From UBA5336 sp039818165 (GTDB taxonomy: Bacteria > Pseudomonadota > Alphaproteobacteria > Caulobacterales > Hyphomonadaceae), in the NCBI GenBank assembly GCA_039818165.1, contig JBCBUL010000017.1, positions 1-64,000 on the forward strand: DNA of 64,000 bases, in the 5' to 3' direction. The position numbers and the translations under genes are program-made. A model generated the notes under the pieces. That model worked only from the letters and a program-made list of their open reading frames with translations. It had not been told where the DNA came from and made no database searches. Of the stretch, positions 51,773-60,944 are shown one piece after another; positions within the stretch are counted from its first letter, which is position 1; each line of letters starts with the position of its first letter.

Positions 51773-52912
51773 ATGAATAGCTCGGTTACACTTGTTTTTG
51801 GCGCGAGCTTCATCGCAACAGGCTGCGCCAATATGAGTTCGATCCATCATATGGATAAGTTAGATACGGCATCGCCAAATATCGTCTCAGTCGACTCTGA
51901 TCAGCGTTTTCTTGTCACAAACCTTGTGCTGAACGGTCGGGAACCAGGCGTCACAGACTATCGCGTCTGTGCAGAGCAATTTCCGGACACTTTTTCTACA
52001 CAAAGCGGGTCGACTAGCGGCGCGCTCTCTTGGCTTCCTGGCATTGGAGGAAACGAGGTGGCCACGCAAGCTTCCTCCAGCTTCGGCGAAACAGCGGCCA
52101 GCATGTCCAGAACCCAGACCGTCAATCTGTTGCGGGAGTCCATGTACAGGACGTGCGAACGCTATCTAAACGGAGCGATAACCCAGGAACAAATGGACCA
52201 ACAAGCGTCCAGAGATGCCATGACGATGGTTTCAATTCTGGCCATTGAACAATTGACCGGCTCGATCACTCCAAATGGCGTGGGACTGTCGAGTGAATCA
52301 GATGGATTGTCTGCGGGCGCGTCCGTCCAGGTCGTCGAAGCTGTATCTGAGGCAAAAACAGATTTTGATGCGGCTCAACTCCGGTTCGATGTCGCGAAGA
52401 CTTCTTTCGATGGGTATGAACTGGGCGCGTCAGAATCATGTCAGTCCCTCGAGGCAGGCACACGGGCTGCTGAAGTGGCGAACTGTGAGGCCGCAAAAAC
52501 TGAATTCACGGAAGCGAAATCAGAACTAGAAGTGCAGAAGGAGCATTATAATCTGGTCACGCGTTTGGCTGGTGGCTTTGCTTCGACACGATCGAGCAGC
52601 AACGCGACGGTTCTAGCGTACGGTGGGTCGGGAGCGCGGTCACTTGCGGAAAGATCAGGAGAAGTCGCGGCCGTGGCTGCTGCTGTCGTAGAGATTGTCA
52701 GGATCACGTCTGGCGCAAATGCCAGTATAGACTGTGATCGGCATTATCGTTACCTGCGTACTTCGCTAAAAGCAGACCCCACTAATCGGGTAAACTATTT
52801 GGACGCTTTGCCTGCGGCATGTCGAAATGAAAAGTCGGAACATCTAGCAACAAAAGTGCCACCTACTCAAAGGGTCGAGGCTTCATTTGATGGTGATATC
52901 AAAGACATGTAG
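51773..52912 (+). CDS. lipoprotein with coiled coil, low GC, unknown function
   Basis: This 379-residue protein has a lipoprotein signal (FGASFIATGCANMSS). Residues 185-250 form a coiled coil (AVSEAKTDFDAAQLRFDVAKTSF ... AKTEFTEAKSELEVQKEHYNL), with paired Cys (ESCQSLEAG, ANCEAAK) that may crosslink. A later ERSGEVAAVAAAVVEIV helix and more Cys follow. GGGGGAA precedes ATG. The gene and its AT-rich upstream (TATAAA at 51752) differ in composition from the surroundings, which suggests transfer. No family recognised. Confidence 0.65.
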   Translation: MNSSVTLVFGASFIATGCANMSSIHHMDKLDTASPNIVSVDSDQRFLVTNLVLNGREPGVTDYRVCAEQFPDTFSTQSGSTSGALSWLPGIGGNEVATQASSSFGETAASMSRTQTVNLLRESMYRTCERYLNGAITQEQMDQQASRDAMTMVSILAIEQLTGSITPNGVGLSSESDGLSAGASVQVVEAVSEAKTDFDAAQLRFDVAKTSFDGYELGASESCQSLEAGTRAAEVANCEAAKTEFTEAKSELEVQKEHYNLVTRLAGGFASTRSSSNATVLAYGGSGARSLAERSGEVAAVAAAVVEIVRITSGANASIDCDRHYRYLRTSLKADPTNRVNYLDALPAACRNEKSEHLATKVPPTQRVEASFDGDIKDM

Positions 52913-52947
52913 GCTGGCCTGCGCAGACCTGAAACACTTATTGATCA

Positions 52948-53361
52948 ATGACGTTTAAGATGAACGGTGCTCGAAACTATGAGCATTGGGACGGCGCGAT
53001 GAAGGGCTTTGCGGCCTTGTCTGTCCTGCTCGACAACAAGTTCAAGCTGCCCTTCATTCCGGCGCGGTTCGGGCTGGATGCCATGCTAGGGCTGGTGCCT
53101 GTGCTCGGAGATGCCATCACGGCGCTGATGGGCCTTTACGCCCTTGTGGTGGCCCAGCGGGAAAAAGTCTCGCTCTGGGGCAAGCTCGCCATGGTCTGGA
53201 ACATCCTTCTGGACTTCGTGCTCGGCGCAATCCCGTTCCTGGGCGACTTTTTCGATTGGATGTTCCAGGCCCACAAGAAGAACCTCGACATCCTCGAGCG
53301 CCATGTGGACAAGCGCCGGGCCGTGGCAACAGACGCTGACGCGCGAATTGAACAAGGCTGA
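52948..53361 (+). CDS. DUF4112 membrane protein
   Basis: This 137-residue protein matches DUF4112: LSVLLDNKFKLPFIPARFGLDAMLGLVPVLGDAITALMGLYAL, then VWNILLDFVLGAIPFLGDFFDWMFQAHKKNLDILERH. Two membrane hairpins each centre on a P-x-L/F-G-D turn. ATGs at 52948 and 52960 compete, and neither has a clear ribosome site. Function unknown; common in alphaproteobacteria. Confidence 0.88.
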   Translation: MTFKMNGARNYEHWDGAMKGFAALSVLLDNKFKLPFIPARFGLDAMLGLVPVLGDAITALMGLYALVVAQREKVSLWGKLAMVWNILLDFVLGAIPFLGDFFDWMFQAHKKNLDILERHVDKRRAVATDADARIEQG

Positions 53362-53426
53362 GCTGCCCGAAGCCGGCCCAGGATCCGGCAAAGGGCGATT
53401 CAGACAACTCGTATTGAGGCCTGAAA

Positions 53427-54110
53427 CTACTCCGCCGCTGGCGCAGCTGGGCTTTCGTCACCGGCGGGCTCAGGCGCCTCAACCGCGTCACTGGCTTTCG
53501 CCCGGCCGCGCGACAACGTTTTCATCACGCCGTCATCATCGCTGGCGTCCGCGTCCGCCCCTGCCGCATCGCGCTTCTTGTAGGTCCGGCGGCGGCGCGG
53601 CTTGGGGGCGTCTTCCGCGCCCGCCTCGTCGCCATCGATCACCTTGAGGGGATCGGAAGCGCTGTCATCGGCCTTGGCATCGGCATCGTCCCCGTCGCGG
53701 GGCTTGCGCGAACTGGCCCGGCGCCGCGGCTTCGGCTCAGCCTTTTCCGGCTTCTCTCCGTCGGCAACCGCCTCTTCGGCTTCGGCCTCGACAGCATCAC
53801 CGTCCTTGGCGTCGCGCGCTTCGGCGTCGTCGCCAGCGCCCTCGGCCTGGTCATCGCGGTCGCGGCGGGGCTTATCCTTGGGCTGCATGGCCGCCAGCAA
53901 GCGCTGGTAGTGTTCAGCATGCTGAAAATACGCTTCGGACATGACCCGGTCGCCGGAAGTCTGCGCGTCGCGGGCGTATTGGAGATACTTGTCCAGCACC
54001 TGCTGGGCCGACCCGCGGATTTTTACGTCGGGTCCATTGCTCTCGAAATGTCTGTTGGGGTTGTTTCCCCCACCACCAGAACGGCGGTTGCGCCCGCGTT
54101 GGCGTTTCAT
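53427..54110 (-). CDS. DUF4167 domain protein
   Basis: This 227-residue protein has a basic start (MKRQRGRNRRSGGGGNNPNRHFESNGPDVKIRG) and the DUF4167 helix pair AQQVLDKYLQYARDAQTSGDRVMSEAYFQHAEHYQRLLAAM. The rest is a disordered acidic and basic Ala/Asp/Lys tail. The charge pattern suggests RNA or ribosome binding. It lies downstream of prfA-prmC as is usual in alphaproteobacteria. AGGGAAG precedes ATG. Confidence 0.92.
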   Translation of the reverse strand: MKRQRGRNRRSGGGGNNPNRHFESNGPDVKIRGSAQQVLDKYLQYARDAQTSGDRVMSEAYFQHAEHYQRLLAAMQPKDKPRRDRDDQAEGAGDDAEARDAKDGDAVEAEAEEAVADGEKPEKAEPKPRRRASSRKPRDGDDADAKADDSASDPLKVIDGDEAGAEDAPKPRRRRTYKKRDAAGADADASDDDGVMKTLSRGRAKASDAVEAPEPAGDESPAAPAAE

Positions 54111-54348
54111 ATCAGCTTCCCTGATCTTTGCCCGGCTTCCACGAAGGCGGGCTCATGTTTTCGCGCAAAGCCCCCCGTGGGCCCCGTTTCTGCATATGTG
54201 CGCGGGTGTCACCTTGGCGGGGAAAGCAAGTCCTCTGCCAGCGGCACGTATCGGTTAGCGCGCATTGAGGTGTAGGCCAAGCCCTTCTGCACAACTGGCC
54301 TGTGAAAACCTCGATCTGTGACGTTTTTGCGCCGCCCCGGGCGAGGTT

Positions 54349-55200
54349 TTACAGGGGTCGGCGCGCTGCGATGGCCCGGTCATTGCCGCCCAGATCGCTT
54401 AGGTACACATGATCTATGTATCCCGACGCCGTCAGCAAGGCCGATACGGCATCTTTCTGGTCAAAGCCGATTTCAAACACCAGCCACGCCCCGGGCCTCA
54501 TCCGGCTCGCGCCCAGGGAAATGATCTCTCTGTAGGCATCCAGACCATCCGCGCCGCCATCCAGCGCAAGGCGTGGGTCAAACTTTGCGACTTCTGGCTG
54601 GAGATCGTCGATCACCGCGCTGGCGATATAGGGCGGGTTGGAGACAATCAGGTCATGGTCCCAGTCCTGGAGATCGGCCCAGCTGGACACAAGAAAACCC
54701 ATGCGGTTCACCACGCCATTTCGCGCCGCATTGGCCTGGGCCAGGGCCAGTGCGCCGGGGCTGATGTCGACCGCCTTTGCCCGTGCTTCCGGTCGTTTGG
54801 ACAGGATCGAAATCGCAAGACAGCCCGTCCCCGCGCCCAGATCCGCTAGTTTGACGGGATCATCGCGAAGCACCAGAGACAGGGCCAGATCAACAACGGT
54901 TTCGGAATCGGGCCGTGGGATCAGTGCCCTATGGTCACAGAAAAACGGCAGGCCATAAAATTCCGTCTCCCCGATGATATGTGCCAGTGGCTCGCGTTCG
55001 GCCCGGCGCGCCAGCAGCGGCTCAAGCTTTGCGGCAAGGCCCGGTGGTGGTGACTCCTGAGCTTTCACAATGAGCGCGGTCACGTCGACGCCCAACGCAT
55101 GGCAGACCAGAAACCGCGCTTCCAGCTTGGCTTCATCAATACCCGCATCGGCCAGGAGCCGCTGCGCCCAGCACTGCACCTTGCCAATGGTGGCGCTCAA
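54349..55200 (-). CDS. prmC: peptide chain release factor N5-glutamine methyltransferase
   Basis: PrmC (283 residues) methylates the Gln of the GGQ loop in RF1 and RF2. It has the N-terminal helical domain, LADLGAGTGCLAISILSKRP as the SAM site and the NPPY signature in LIVSNPPYIAS. It overlaps prfA by four bases (ATGA), so the enzyme is made with its substrate. A 9-base inverted repeat (54305-54313 with 54342-54350) spans the stop and ends in TTTT on the minus strand; it may act as a weak terminator. Confidence 0.95.
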   Translation of the reverse strand: MSATIGKVQCWAQRLLADAGIDEAKLEARFLVCHALGVDVTALIVKAQESPPPGLAAKLEPLLARRAEREPLAHIIGETEFYGLPFFCDHRALIPRPDSETVVDLALSLVLRDDPVKLADLGAGTGCLAISILSKRPEARAKAVDISPGALALAQANAARNGVVNRMGFLVSSWADLQDWDHDLIVSNPPYIASAVIDDLQPEVAKFDPRLALDGGADGLDAYREIISLGASRMRPGAWLVFEIGFDQKDAVSALLTASGYIDHVYLSDLGGNDRAIAARRPL

Positions 55201-56273
55201 GCGTCCTCGCCCATTGCGGCCAGTTTCAACGCCTGGTCTTCGGCGCGGAGGGCATCGACAATGTCGCCAAGGGCGTCACCCGCAATGATCTTGTCCAGAT
55301 TGTGCAGGGTCAAATTAATGCGGTGATCGCTGACCCGGCCCTGGGGATAGTTATAGGTGCGGATCTTTTCCGACCGGTCACCGGAGCCGATCTGGCTCTT
55401 GCGCGCATCGGCGCGGGCCTTGTCCTTCTCCTCACGCTCGCGCTCATACAGCCGGATCTTGAGCATCTCCATGGCTTTTTCCCGGTTCACATGCTGGGAT
55501 TTTTCAGAGCTTGTGGCCATGATGCCTGTGGGCAGGTGGGTGATGCGCACGGCGGAGTCGGTCGTGTTCACGTGCTGGCCGCCCGAGCCCGAGGCGCGCA
55601 TGGTGTCGATGCGAATTTCCTCGGCCTTGATTTCGATCTCCACATTTTCCGGCGCCGGCAACACAGCAACAGTTGCGGCAGATGTGTGGATCCGGCCCTG
55701 GGTCTCGGTCTGGGGCACGCGCTGGACGCGGTGCACCCCGGATTCCCATTTCATGCGTCCAAACACCTGATCGCCCGCAATGTTCGCCGTGATTTCCTTA
55801 TAGCCCCCGGCATCGCCTTCGGAGACCGAAACCAGTTCGACCTTCCAGCCCTGGAGCTGGGCATAGCGCTGGTACATGCGGAACAGATCGCCGGCGAAGA
55901 TCGCCGCCTCGTCGCCGCCCGTGCCCGCACGCACTTCGATCACGACATTGGCCTTGTCGTCTTCATCCTTGGGCAGGAGCAGGAGCTGCAATTCCTTCTC
56001 AAGGTCCGGCAACATCTCCTTTAGCGACTGGTATTCCTCGCGGGCCAGTTCCGCCATGTCCTTGTCGTCGCCTGCCATCAGGGCCTCGGCCTCGCCCAGG
56101 CCTTCACGCGCGGCGGAGAGTTCGCGTGCCTTGTCGGCCACGGGCTTCAGCTCGGCATGCTCTTTAGACAGGGCGACGATCTCGTCGGCCTCTGTGGCTG
56201 CGCCCATGCGCGCCTCAACTTCTTCGAACCGGTCGACAACCTGCTCAATTCGGGACTGGGGGATATTTGCCAT
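55197..56273 (-). CDS. prfA: peptide chain release factor 1
   Basis: RF1 (358 residues) reads UAA and UAG stops. It has the catalytic GGQ in ASGSGGQHVNTTDSAVR, the codon-reading PxT-type region upstream, HTSAATVAVLPAPENV, and the C-terminal DHRINLTLHNLDKIIAGD. Normal length. It leads the prfA-prmC-DUF4167 run on the minus strand. Confidence 0.96.
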   Translation of the reverse strand: MANIPQSRIEQVVDRFEEVEARMGAATEADEIVALSKEHAELKPVADKARELSAAREGLGEAEALMAGDDKDMAELAREEYQSLKEMLPDLEKELQLLLLPKDEDDKANVVIEVRAGTGGDEAAIFAGDLFRMYQRYAQLQGWKVELVSVSEGDAGGYKEITANIAGDQVFGRMKWESGVHRVQRVPQTETQGRIHTSAATVAVLPAPENVEIEIKAEEIRIDTMRASGSGGQHVNTTDSAVRITHLPTGIMATSSEKSQHVNREKAMEMLKIRLYEREREEKDKARADARKSQIGSGDRSEKIRTYNYPQGRVSDHRINLTLHNLDKIIAGDALGDIVDALRAEDQALKLAAMGEDA

Positions 56274-56299
56274 CCGGCCCGTTTACTGCGCCCCGCGCC

Positions 56300-56785
56300 C
56301 TATAGGAAGACCCGGAGCACTTCCTTCACCACAAGCGCGATCAAGGCGAAGCTCGCGAAGGAAAAAACGGCGAAGCGCATCGTCACATTTCCAATCACAA
56401 CTTGCACCAAGGAATGGACAATCCGCAGGCCCACATATGCCCAGGCCAGGTAAAGCGCGATGGAGTCGGCACCACCGGTCAGCGCGGCAAAACCCATAAT
56501 GGCGTAGAAAATCGTCGGCTGCTCGTGGAGGTGGTTGTAATTGTCAGCCGCAGCGCGCACGGATGCTGGCAGCTTGTCGTTCCACTCACCACCGGGATGG
56601 CGCGCCGATTGTGGATTCACCTTTGCCTTCTGCATGGCCGGAATACGGGTCACATAGAGCCAGACCCACATCACACAGGTCCACGCCACCAGCACCAGAA
56701 CCGGCGTCAAAAAGCTCTCAAGGTCCGTTGCTCGGGCCTCGAATGCCGTGCGCACGAATTGCTCAAGCCCAGGATTAACAGCCAT
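56300..56785 (-). CDS. MAPEG family membrane protein
   Basis: This 161-residue protein has four membrane helices. The central stretch DNYNHLHEQPTIFYAIMGFAALTG is the MAPEG signature (N-x-x-E-x-x-x-x-F), and YVGLRIVHSLVQVVIGN follows. Eukaryotic relatives are glutathione-dependent; bacterial roles are largely unknown. No operon with neighbours is obvious. Confidence 0.85.
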   Translation of the reverse strand: MAVNPGLEQFVRTAFEARATDLESFLTPVLVLVAWTCVMWVWLYVTRIPAMQKAKVNPQSARHPGGEWNDKLPASVRAAADNYNHLHEQPTIFYAIMGFAALTGGADSIALYLAWAYVGLRIVHSLVQVVIGNVTMRFAVFSFASFALIALVVKEVLRVFL

Positions 56786-56853
56786 CTTTTCCTCCCATGG
56801 TTTACACGCACTCTTGCCGCGAGCCGATGGGGGGCTTCAAGAGTGCCCGTGGG

Positions 56854-58134
56854 TCAGGGTGAGGCGACGTGCTGGCCCGCGCCGATGCCGGATGCAGTGT
56901 GCGCTTTCAGGAAGTCAATGATTGCAGCGATGTCGCGCTTATCGGTTCCATGCCCGCCCGGGCGCAGGAAGTAGGCGATGCCGCCGCCGGGGGCAAAATC
57001 AATCAGGCCGGACTGGACAAGCCCTGGCACGCCATAGAGGTCGTACACGGGGTCTGCGGCCTCAGCGGCGCGAAACGTTGAATTCGGGTCAGACCAGACA
57101 TCCCTCCGGCCGTTGCCCAGAAAGACCGGCGTTGGCGCCAGTGTGGCCAACAATTGGTGCTGATCCACCGGCAACGCCTCCGGTGAGGTGGCGCGTGCGT
57201 CAAAACCGGGCGCGAACCAATGGGGATAGGTTTCCGTCACCCGGCCAATGCCTTCGCCAACGGTGGAGCGCGACAGGGCCGCGCCGCCAAAGCCGGACTG
57301 GTGGGAGAGCACGAGGTCGATGCGCCGATCGAAAATGCCGCCGAGCAGCGCTGACTTCCCATGGCGCGAATGTCCGTACACCGCGATCCGCTCTTCATCG
57401 AGCCAGGCTTCGTTTTCCAGCACGTCGATGGCCGCCTTGTAGGCATAGGCCCACGCCATCAAAGCGCCGGTGGGCGCGGTGCCACCGGCGTCTTTCAGCC
57501 GGTCCATCACGGCGCGGCCGGCCTCAACGCGGTCAGGTACCACGTCCGAGCCATAGTAATTTGCGTAGGCAAATCCCGCTTCGAAGTATTGCTCGAACGG
57601 AACCTCGGCGATGTATTCGCCAAAAATGTATTCGACCAGCCATGGAATATCTGTGCCGTCACAGGGCGCACCGGACACCTGGCGAAGGGCGAGGGACTGG
57701 AACACGCCGCAATTGTCGGAAAAAGTCTGCCCGATCACGACGCCGAGGCTGCCCGGCGCGGCTCCCTTGGGCACGGCGAGCCCGAGGAAGAAATCCTCTG
57801 CCGCATCGCCCACGCCAAGGCGAATCTGAAACTCTTCCAGTCGCGCAGCCCCGCCGGCAAAATTCTCGTCAGCCACCCGGCGCGAGATCAAGGACACGGA
57901 CAGATCCTTTGGCCAGGGGCCGTAGACCACTTCCTGAAACTCCTCGAGCAGGGCCTCGCGCTGGCGGGTCCAGTCCTGCAAATCGGTCAGGACAAGCTCT
58001 GGGACGGGCAAGGGCTTGTTGTCGGTTTCCAGGCTCGCATAATTGAGCCCCAGCATGGTGCAGCTCGACATCACGCCCAGGGTGATCAGGGCCAACAGCG
58101 TGAGCCCCACATATTTCAGGATGCGCAAAACCAA
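56854..58134 (-). CDS. CE15-like (glucuronoyl esterase-type) alpha/beta hydrolase lipoprotein
   Basis: This 426-residue protein has a membrane/lipoprotein signal (ALITLGVMSSCTML). The catalytic part shows VYGHSRHGKSALLGGIFDRRIDLVLSHQSGFGGAALSRS, matching the G-x-S-R-x-G-K motif of CE15 esterases, and a late HGTDKRD His. Such enzymes cut lignin-carbohydrate esters or act on other uronate esters. The frame start is TTG 58134 with GGAGGG close by; the only upstream option is worse. Stands alone. Confidence 0.8.
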   Translation of the reverse strand: MVLRILKYVGLTLLALITLGVMSSCTMLGLNYASLETDNKPLPVPELVLTDLQDWTRQREALLEEFQEVVYGPWPKDLSVSLISRRVADENFAGGAARLEEFQIRLGVGDAAEDFFLGLAVPKGAAPGSLGVVIGQTFSDNCGVFQSLALRQVSGAPCDGTDIPWLVEYIFGEYIAEVPFEQYFEAGFAYANYYGSDVVPDRVEAGRAVMDRLKDAGGTAPTGALMAWAYAYKAAIDVLENEAWLDEERIAVYGHSRHGKSALLGGIFDRRIDLVLSHQSGFGGAALSRSTVGEGIGRVTETYPHWFAPGFDARATSPEALPVDQHQLLATLAPTPVFLGNGRRDVWSDPNSTFRAAEAADPVYDLYGVPGLVQSGLIDFAPGGGIAYFLRPGGHGTDKRDIAAIIDFLKAHTASGIGAGQHVASP

Positions 58135-58217
58135 GTCGCCCTCCAGACCAGTGTCCGACCATCGGTAAAACCGACAAGGGGGCAGCGCAACAGCGCTCTC
58201 GCAAATGTCAAAACCCG

Positions 58218-60944
58218 TCAGAACCGGTCGAGCAGGCGCTCCAGATATTCGCGCTCTTCGGCATCGTCGGCGTCTTCGAACCGGCGGCGCAATTCGTCGA
58301 GAATGTCCTTGGCGCGTTGGCGCTCGGCCTCATCCGGGATCGTGACGTCATCATCAACGCCCGCCCCGCCGATGGCACGTCCGAACGGGTCAAGCTCGCC
58401 CTCCTGGGTATCCTCGCTCACCATGTCACCTTCGCGGGTGCGCTGGAGTTCATCAATTGCCGCCGCAAGTTCCTCAGACAGATCACGCAAGCCCCCCGTG
58501 GCGCGTTCCTGCAGGCGGTTGGCGCGTGCGCCATTGCCCTCTTCCAGTTCACGGGCGGCCCGGTCCTGCAAGCGGGCAATATCGTCCAGGCGCTGGCGGG
58601 CTGCCTCATCTAGGGCACCGAGGCCAAAGCCTTGGCCGTCTTCGTCGCCTTCTTCGCCACCGCCGCCTTCGCCGGTCTCTTCGTCCCCGCCGGGGCCGAA
58701 GCCCTGGCCGAGTTGGTCCGTGCGGTCCGCAAGGCCGCGCTGGCGATCGCCGAGCCCCCCGCCCCCGCTTTGTGACTGGCCCTCTTGTTCTCCCGCGCCC
58801 TGGCCTTCCGCGCCGTCCTGTTGGCCCTCGCCCGAAGCATCGCCCTCTTCAGCCCCTTCGCCGCCCTCACCGGGCTGGTTGCCGGGGCGCTCGCCGCGCT
58901 CTTCTGCCAGGGTGTCGTCGTTCAATTCACGCTGCTCTCGCAACAGGTCCGACAGGGCTTCCAGCGCGTCGGTCAGCTCCTGTTCCTGCTGGGGCAGTTC
59001 GCCTTCCTCGCCTTCTTCCCCGCCGGGTTGGCCGGGCATGGCAAAGCCATCACCGCCGGACTGGCCGCCCTGCTGGAACTCCAGATTCTCCAGCATATTG
59101 GTGATGTCGGACAGGAGCTGGCGGGCCTGGTCAGCCGCGCCGGTCTCGGCAAGATCCTCCAGCGCGTTGAGCATATCCTCGAACTGGTTGGACCCGAGAC
59201 CGGACCCGCCACCCTCCGGGCCCATGTCAGACATGTTCGGCGCCTGGGTTCCGTTGATCATGGCCTCTGCCATTTTGGCGGCGATGTAATTGTTGGCCGC
59301 CTCCCGGAACGCTTCCATCAACCGGCGGATTTCATCTTCCGATGCCCCATCCCGCAGGGCCTGCTCGAGCGCACGCCGGGCCGCCAGCAACGCCCGCAAG
59401 GCGTCAGCCGAACTGCCATATTCAGCCTTCAGCGCCACCTGCCAGAGCAGTGTGTCCACACTGTCAGCCTCGGCCTTGTCCGGCGCCGCCATCAGGATGC
59501 CATGGGCCATGCGCAGGCCGAAATAGACGGACCGGTCTTCGAAATAGCGCTCAGGCTCCAGAGTCAGCGCGTCGAGCAATTCCGAGGCAGCCTGGACATC
59601 TGGCGGAGCCGCATCCAGGCGCTGGGTCGCGGCTGTGTTCAGCGCGCCTGCCTGCAGGGCGTCATCATTGATCTCCAGAGGCGCGTAACTGCGTGGCTCG
59701 CGCAATACGGTGACGCGGATTTCCTGGGCGGCCTTCGCCAAAGGCTGCAAAAGTAGTTTCTCCGGCAAGACAAAGGGCAGTGTTCGGCTTCGCCCCTCCT
59801 GACCCGCGCCATCGATGGCCACAAGCTGCACATTCACAGGCAATCCGGCCCAGCGGTGGCGCATCGTGTCCAGAAGCACAGTCTCCTGGGCGTCCTTCGG
59901 CGCGACCAGTCCCATCGGCACCGGAATACGGTCTTCCGCATTCGGTGCGGCTTCGTGGGGCGTTTGTAGCTGAATGGCGAGTTCAAGCCGGTCGACGCCA
60001 TAATCGTCCGAGACGGCCCATTCGAACTCCATCTCATCGTCCGTCGTAATCGCCGGCAAGGTCACAAACCGGACCGTCGGCGCGTCATCGTCGGACGCCA
60101 GCACGGACCAGGCAATCCGCTCGCCCCACCAATGCACAGCGACACGCGTATCTTCGCTGAGGCTTGCCTTTGCCTCGTAGGCCCCATCGGGCGTTTCATC
60201 GAAGGCCTGCCGGTTGCGGCCCGACTCAGACGTCAGCACAAGGCTCGGCGCGGATCGGTTGAACGCGCGCAAAGTGACCACGGATCCCGCCGGCACGCGC
60301 ACAACCTGCATTCCGGGTTCAAGAAATACGGGCGGACGGCCCGTATGGGGCGGCGGTGTGATCCAGGCCTCAACGCGCAGGGAGTCAGCGCCAGCCAGCG
60401 CGCCAAGATTGGGCAGGAAAGCCTGTTGCACCCGGTTGGTGCGCGCGGGCCCTGCAAAGATCAGCGCTCCAACCAGAAGAGCAGGCAGTACAAACCGCAG
60501 AAATGCCGGGTCGAGCCGTCGCCATTCCGCCCAGAACCTTGGTACGCGCAGATGCAAGGCATCCTGCTTCAGCTTGGTGCCGTGGGCGTGCCAAAGTGAC
60601 TGGCCCTCACGCGTGGCGGAGACTGGACGGTCCGCCAGGCCGGAAATCGGCCGGAGCGGAGACTGGCGATCCAGCATGGCTTCGGCGTCTGCCCGCGACG
60701 GACGGCGCCATGCGCGCAGCCCGCGGAGCAATAACAGTGCGGAGATCAACAGAGCCGACAGACTGATCCCGGCCCCGACCACGCTGGACACGTGATTGAA
60801 CAGTCCAAACAGCGCGGCGGCCAGATAGGCGAGCAGGAAGCCAACCAGCGGCCCAAACGCCCGAGCAAAAGCCAATTGGCCAAGGCGTGCGCGCGTATCG
60901 CCAATCTTGGCCTTCAGGCCAGGGAGGGTGTTCAACTCAGCCAA
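58218..60944 (-). CDS. DUF4175 domain protein (large, low-complexity C-terminus)
   Basis: This 908-residue protein has two N-terminal membrane helices (FARAFGPLVGFLLAYLAAALFGL; ISLSALLISALLLLRGL), a third near 155-170, then a periplasmic region with Ig-like stretches (RVEAWITPPPHTGRPPVFLEPG). A helical part follows and a Gly/Glu/Gln-rich acidic segment (650-790) before a final helical domain. Matches DUF4175 of alphaproteobacteria. The start is TTG 60944 and its start overlaps lysA by 13 bases; no ATG is well placed. Function unknown. Confidence 0.85.
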   Translation of the reverse strand: MAELNTLPGLKAKIGDTRARLGQLAFARAFGPLVGFLLAYLAAALFGLFNHVSSVVGAGISLSALLISALLLLRGLRAWRRPSRADAEAMLDRQSPLRPISGLADRPVSATREGQSLWHAHGTKLKQDALHLRVPRFWAEWRRLDPAFLRFVLPALLVGALIFAGPARTNRVQQAFLPNLGALAGADSLRVEAWITPPPHTGRPPVFLEPGMQVVRVPAGSVVTLRAFNRSAPSLVLTSESGRNRQAFDETPDGAYEAKASLSEDTRVAVHWWGERIAWSVLASDDDAPTVRFVTLPAITTDDEMEFEWAVSDDYGVDRLELAIQLQTPHEAAPNAEDRIPVPMGLVAPKDAQETVLLDTMRHRWAGLPVNVQLVAIDGAGQEGRSRTLPFVLPEKLLLQPLAKAAQEIRVTVLREPRSYAPLEINDDALQAGALNTAATQRLDAAPPDVQAASELLDALTLEPERYFEDRSVYFGLRMAHGILMAAPDKAEADSVDTLLWQVALKAEYGSSADALRALLAARRALEQALRDGASEDEIRRLMEAFREAANNYIAAKMAEAMINGTQAPNMSDMGPEGGGSGLGSNQFEDMLNALEDLAETGAADQARQLLSDITNMLENLEFQQGGQSGGDGFAMPGQPGGEEGEEGELPQQEQELTDALEALSDLLREQRELNDDTLAEERGERPGNQPGEGGEGAEEGDASGEGQQDGAEGQGAGEQEGQSQSGGGGLGDRQRGLADRTDQLGQGFGPGGDEETGEGGGGEEGDEDGQGFGLGALDEAARQRLDDIARLQDRAARELEEGNGARANRLQERATGGLRDLSEELAAAIDELQRTREGDMVSEDTQEGELDPFGRAIGGAGVDDDVTIPDEAERQRAKDILDELRRRFEDADDAEEREYLERLLDRF

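Noticed and set aside
57361..59289. 642-codon open frame on the plus strand opposite the esterase and DUF4175 genes
   Set aside because: It spans two real genes on the other strand; the Ser/Pro/Arg-rich product is what repeats in the acidic Gly/Glu segment give in antisense.
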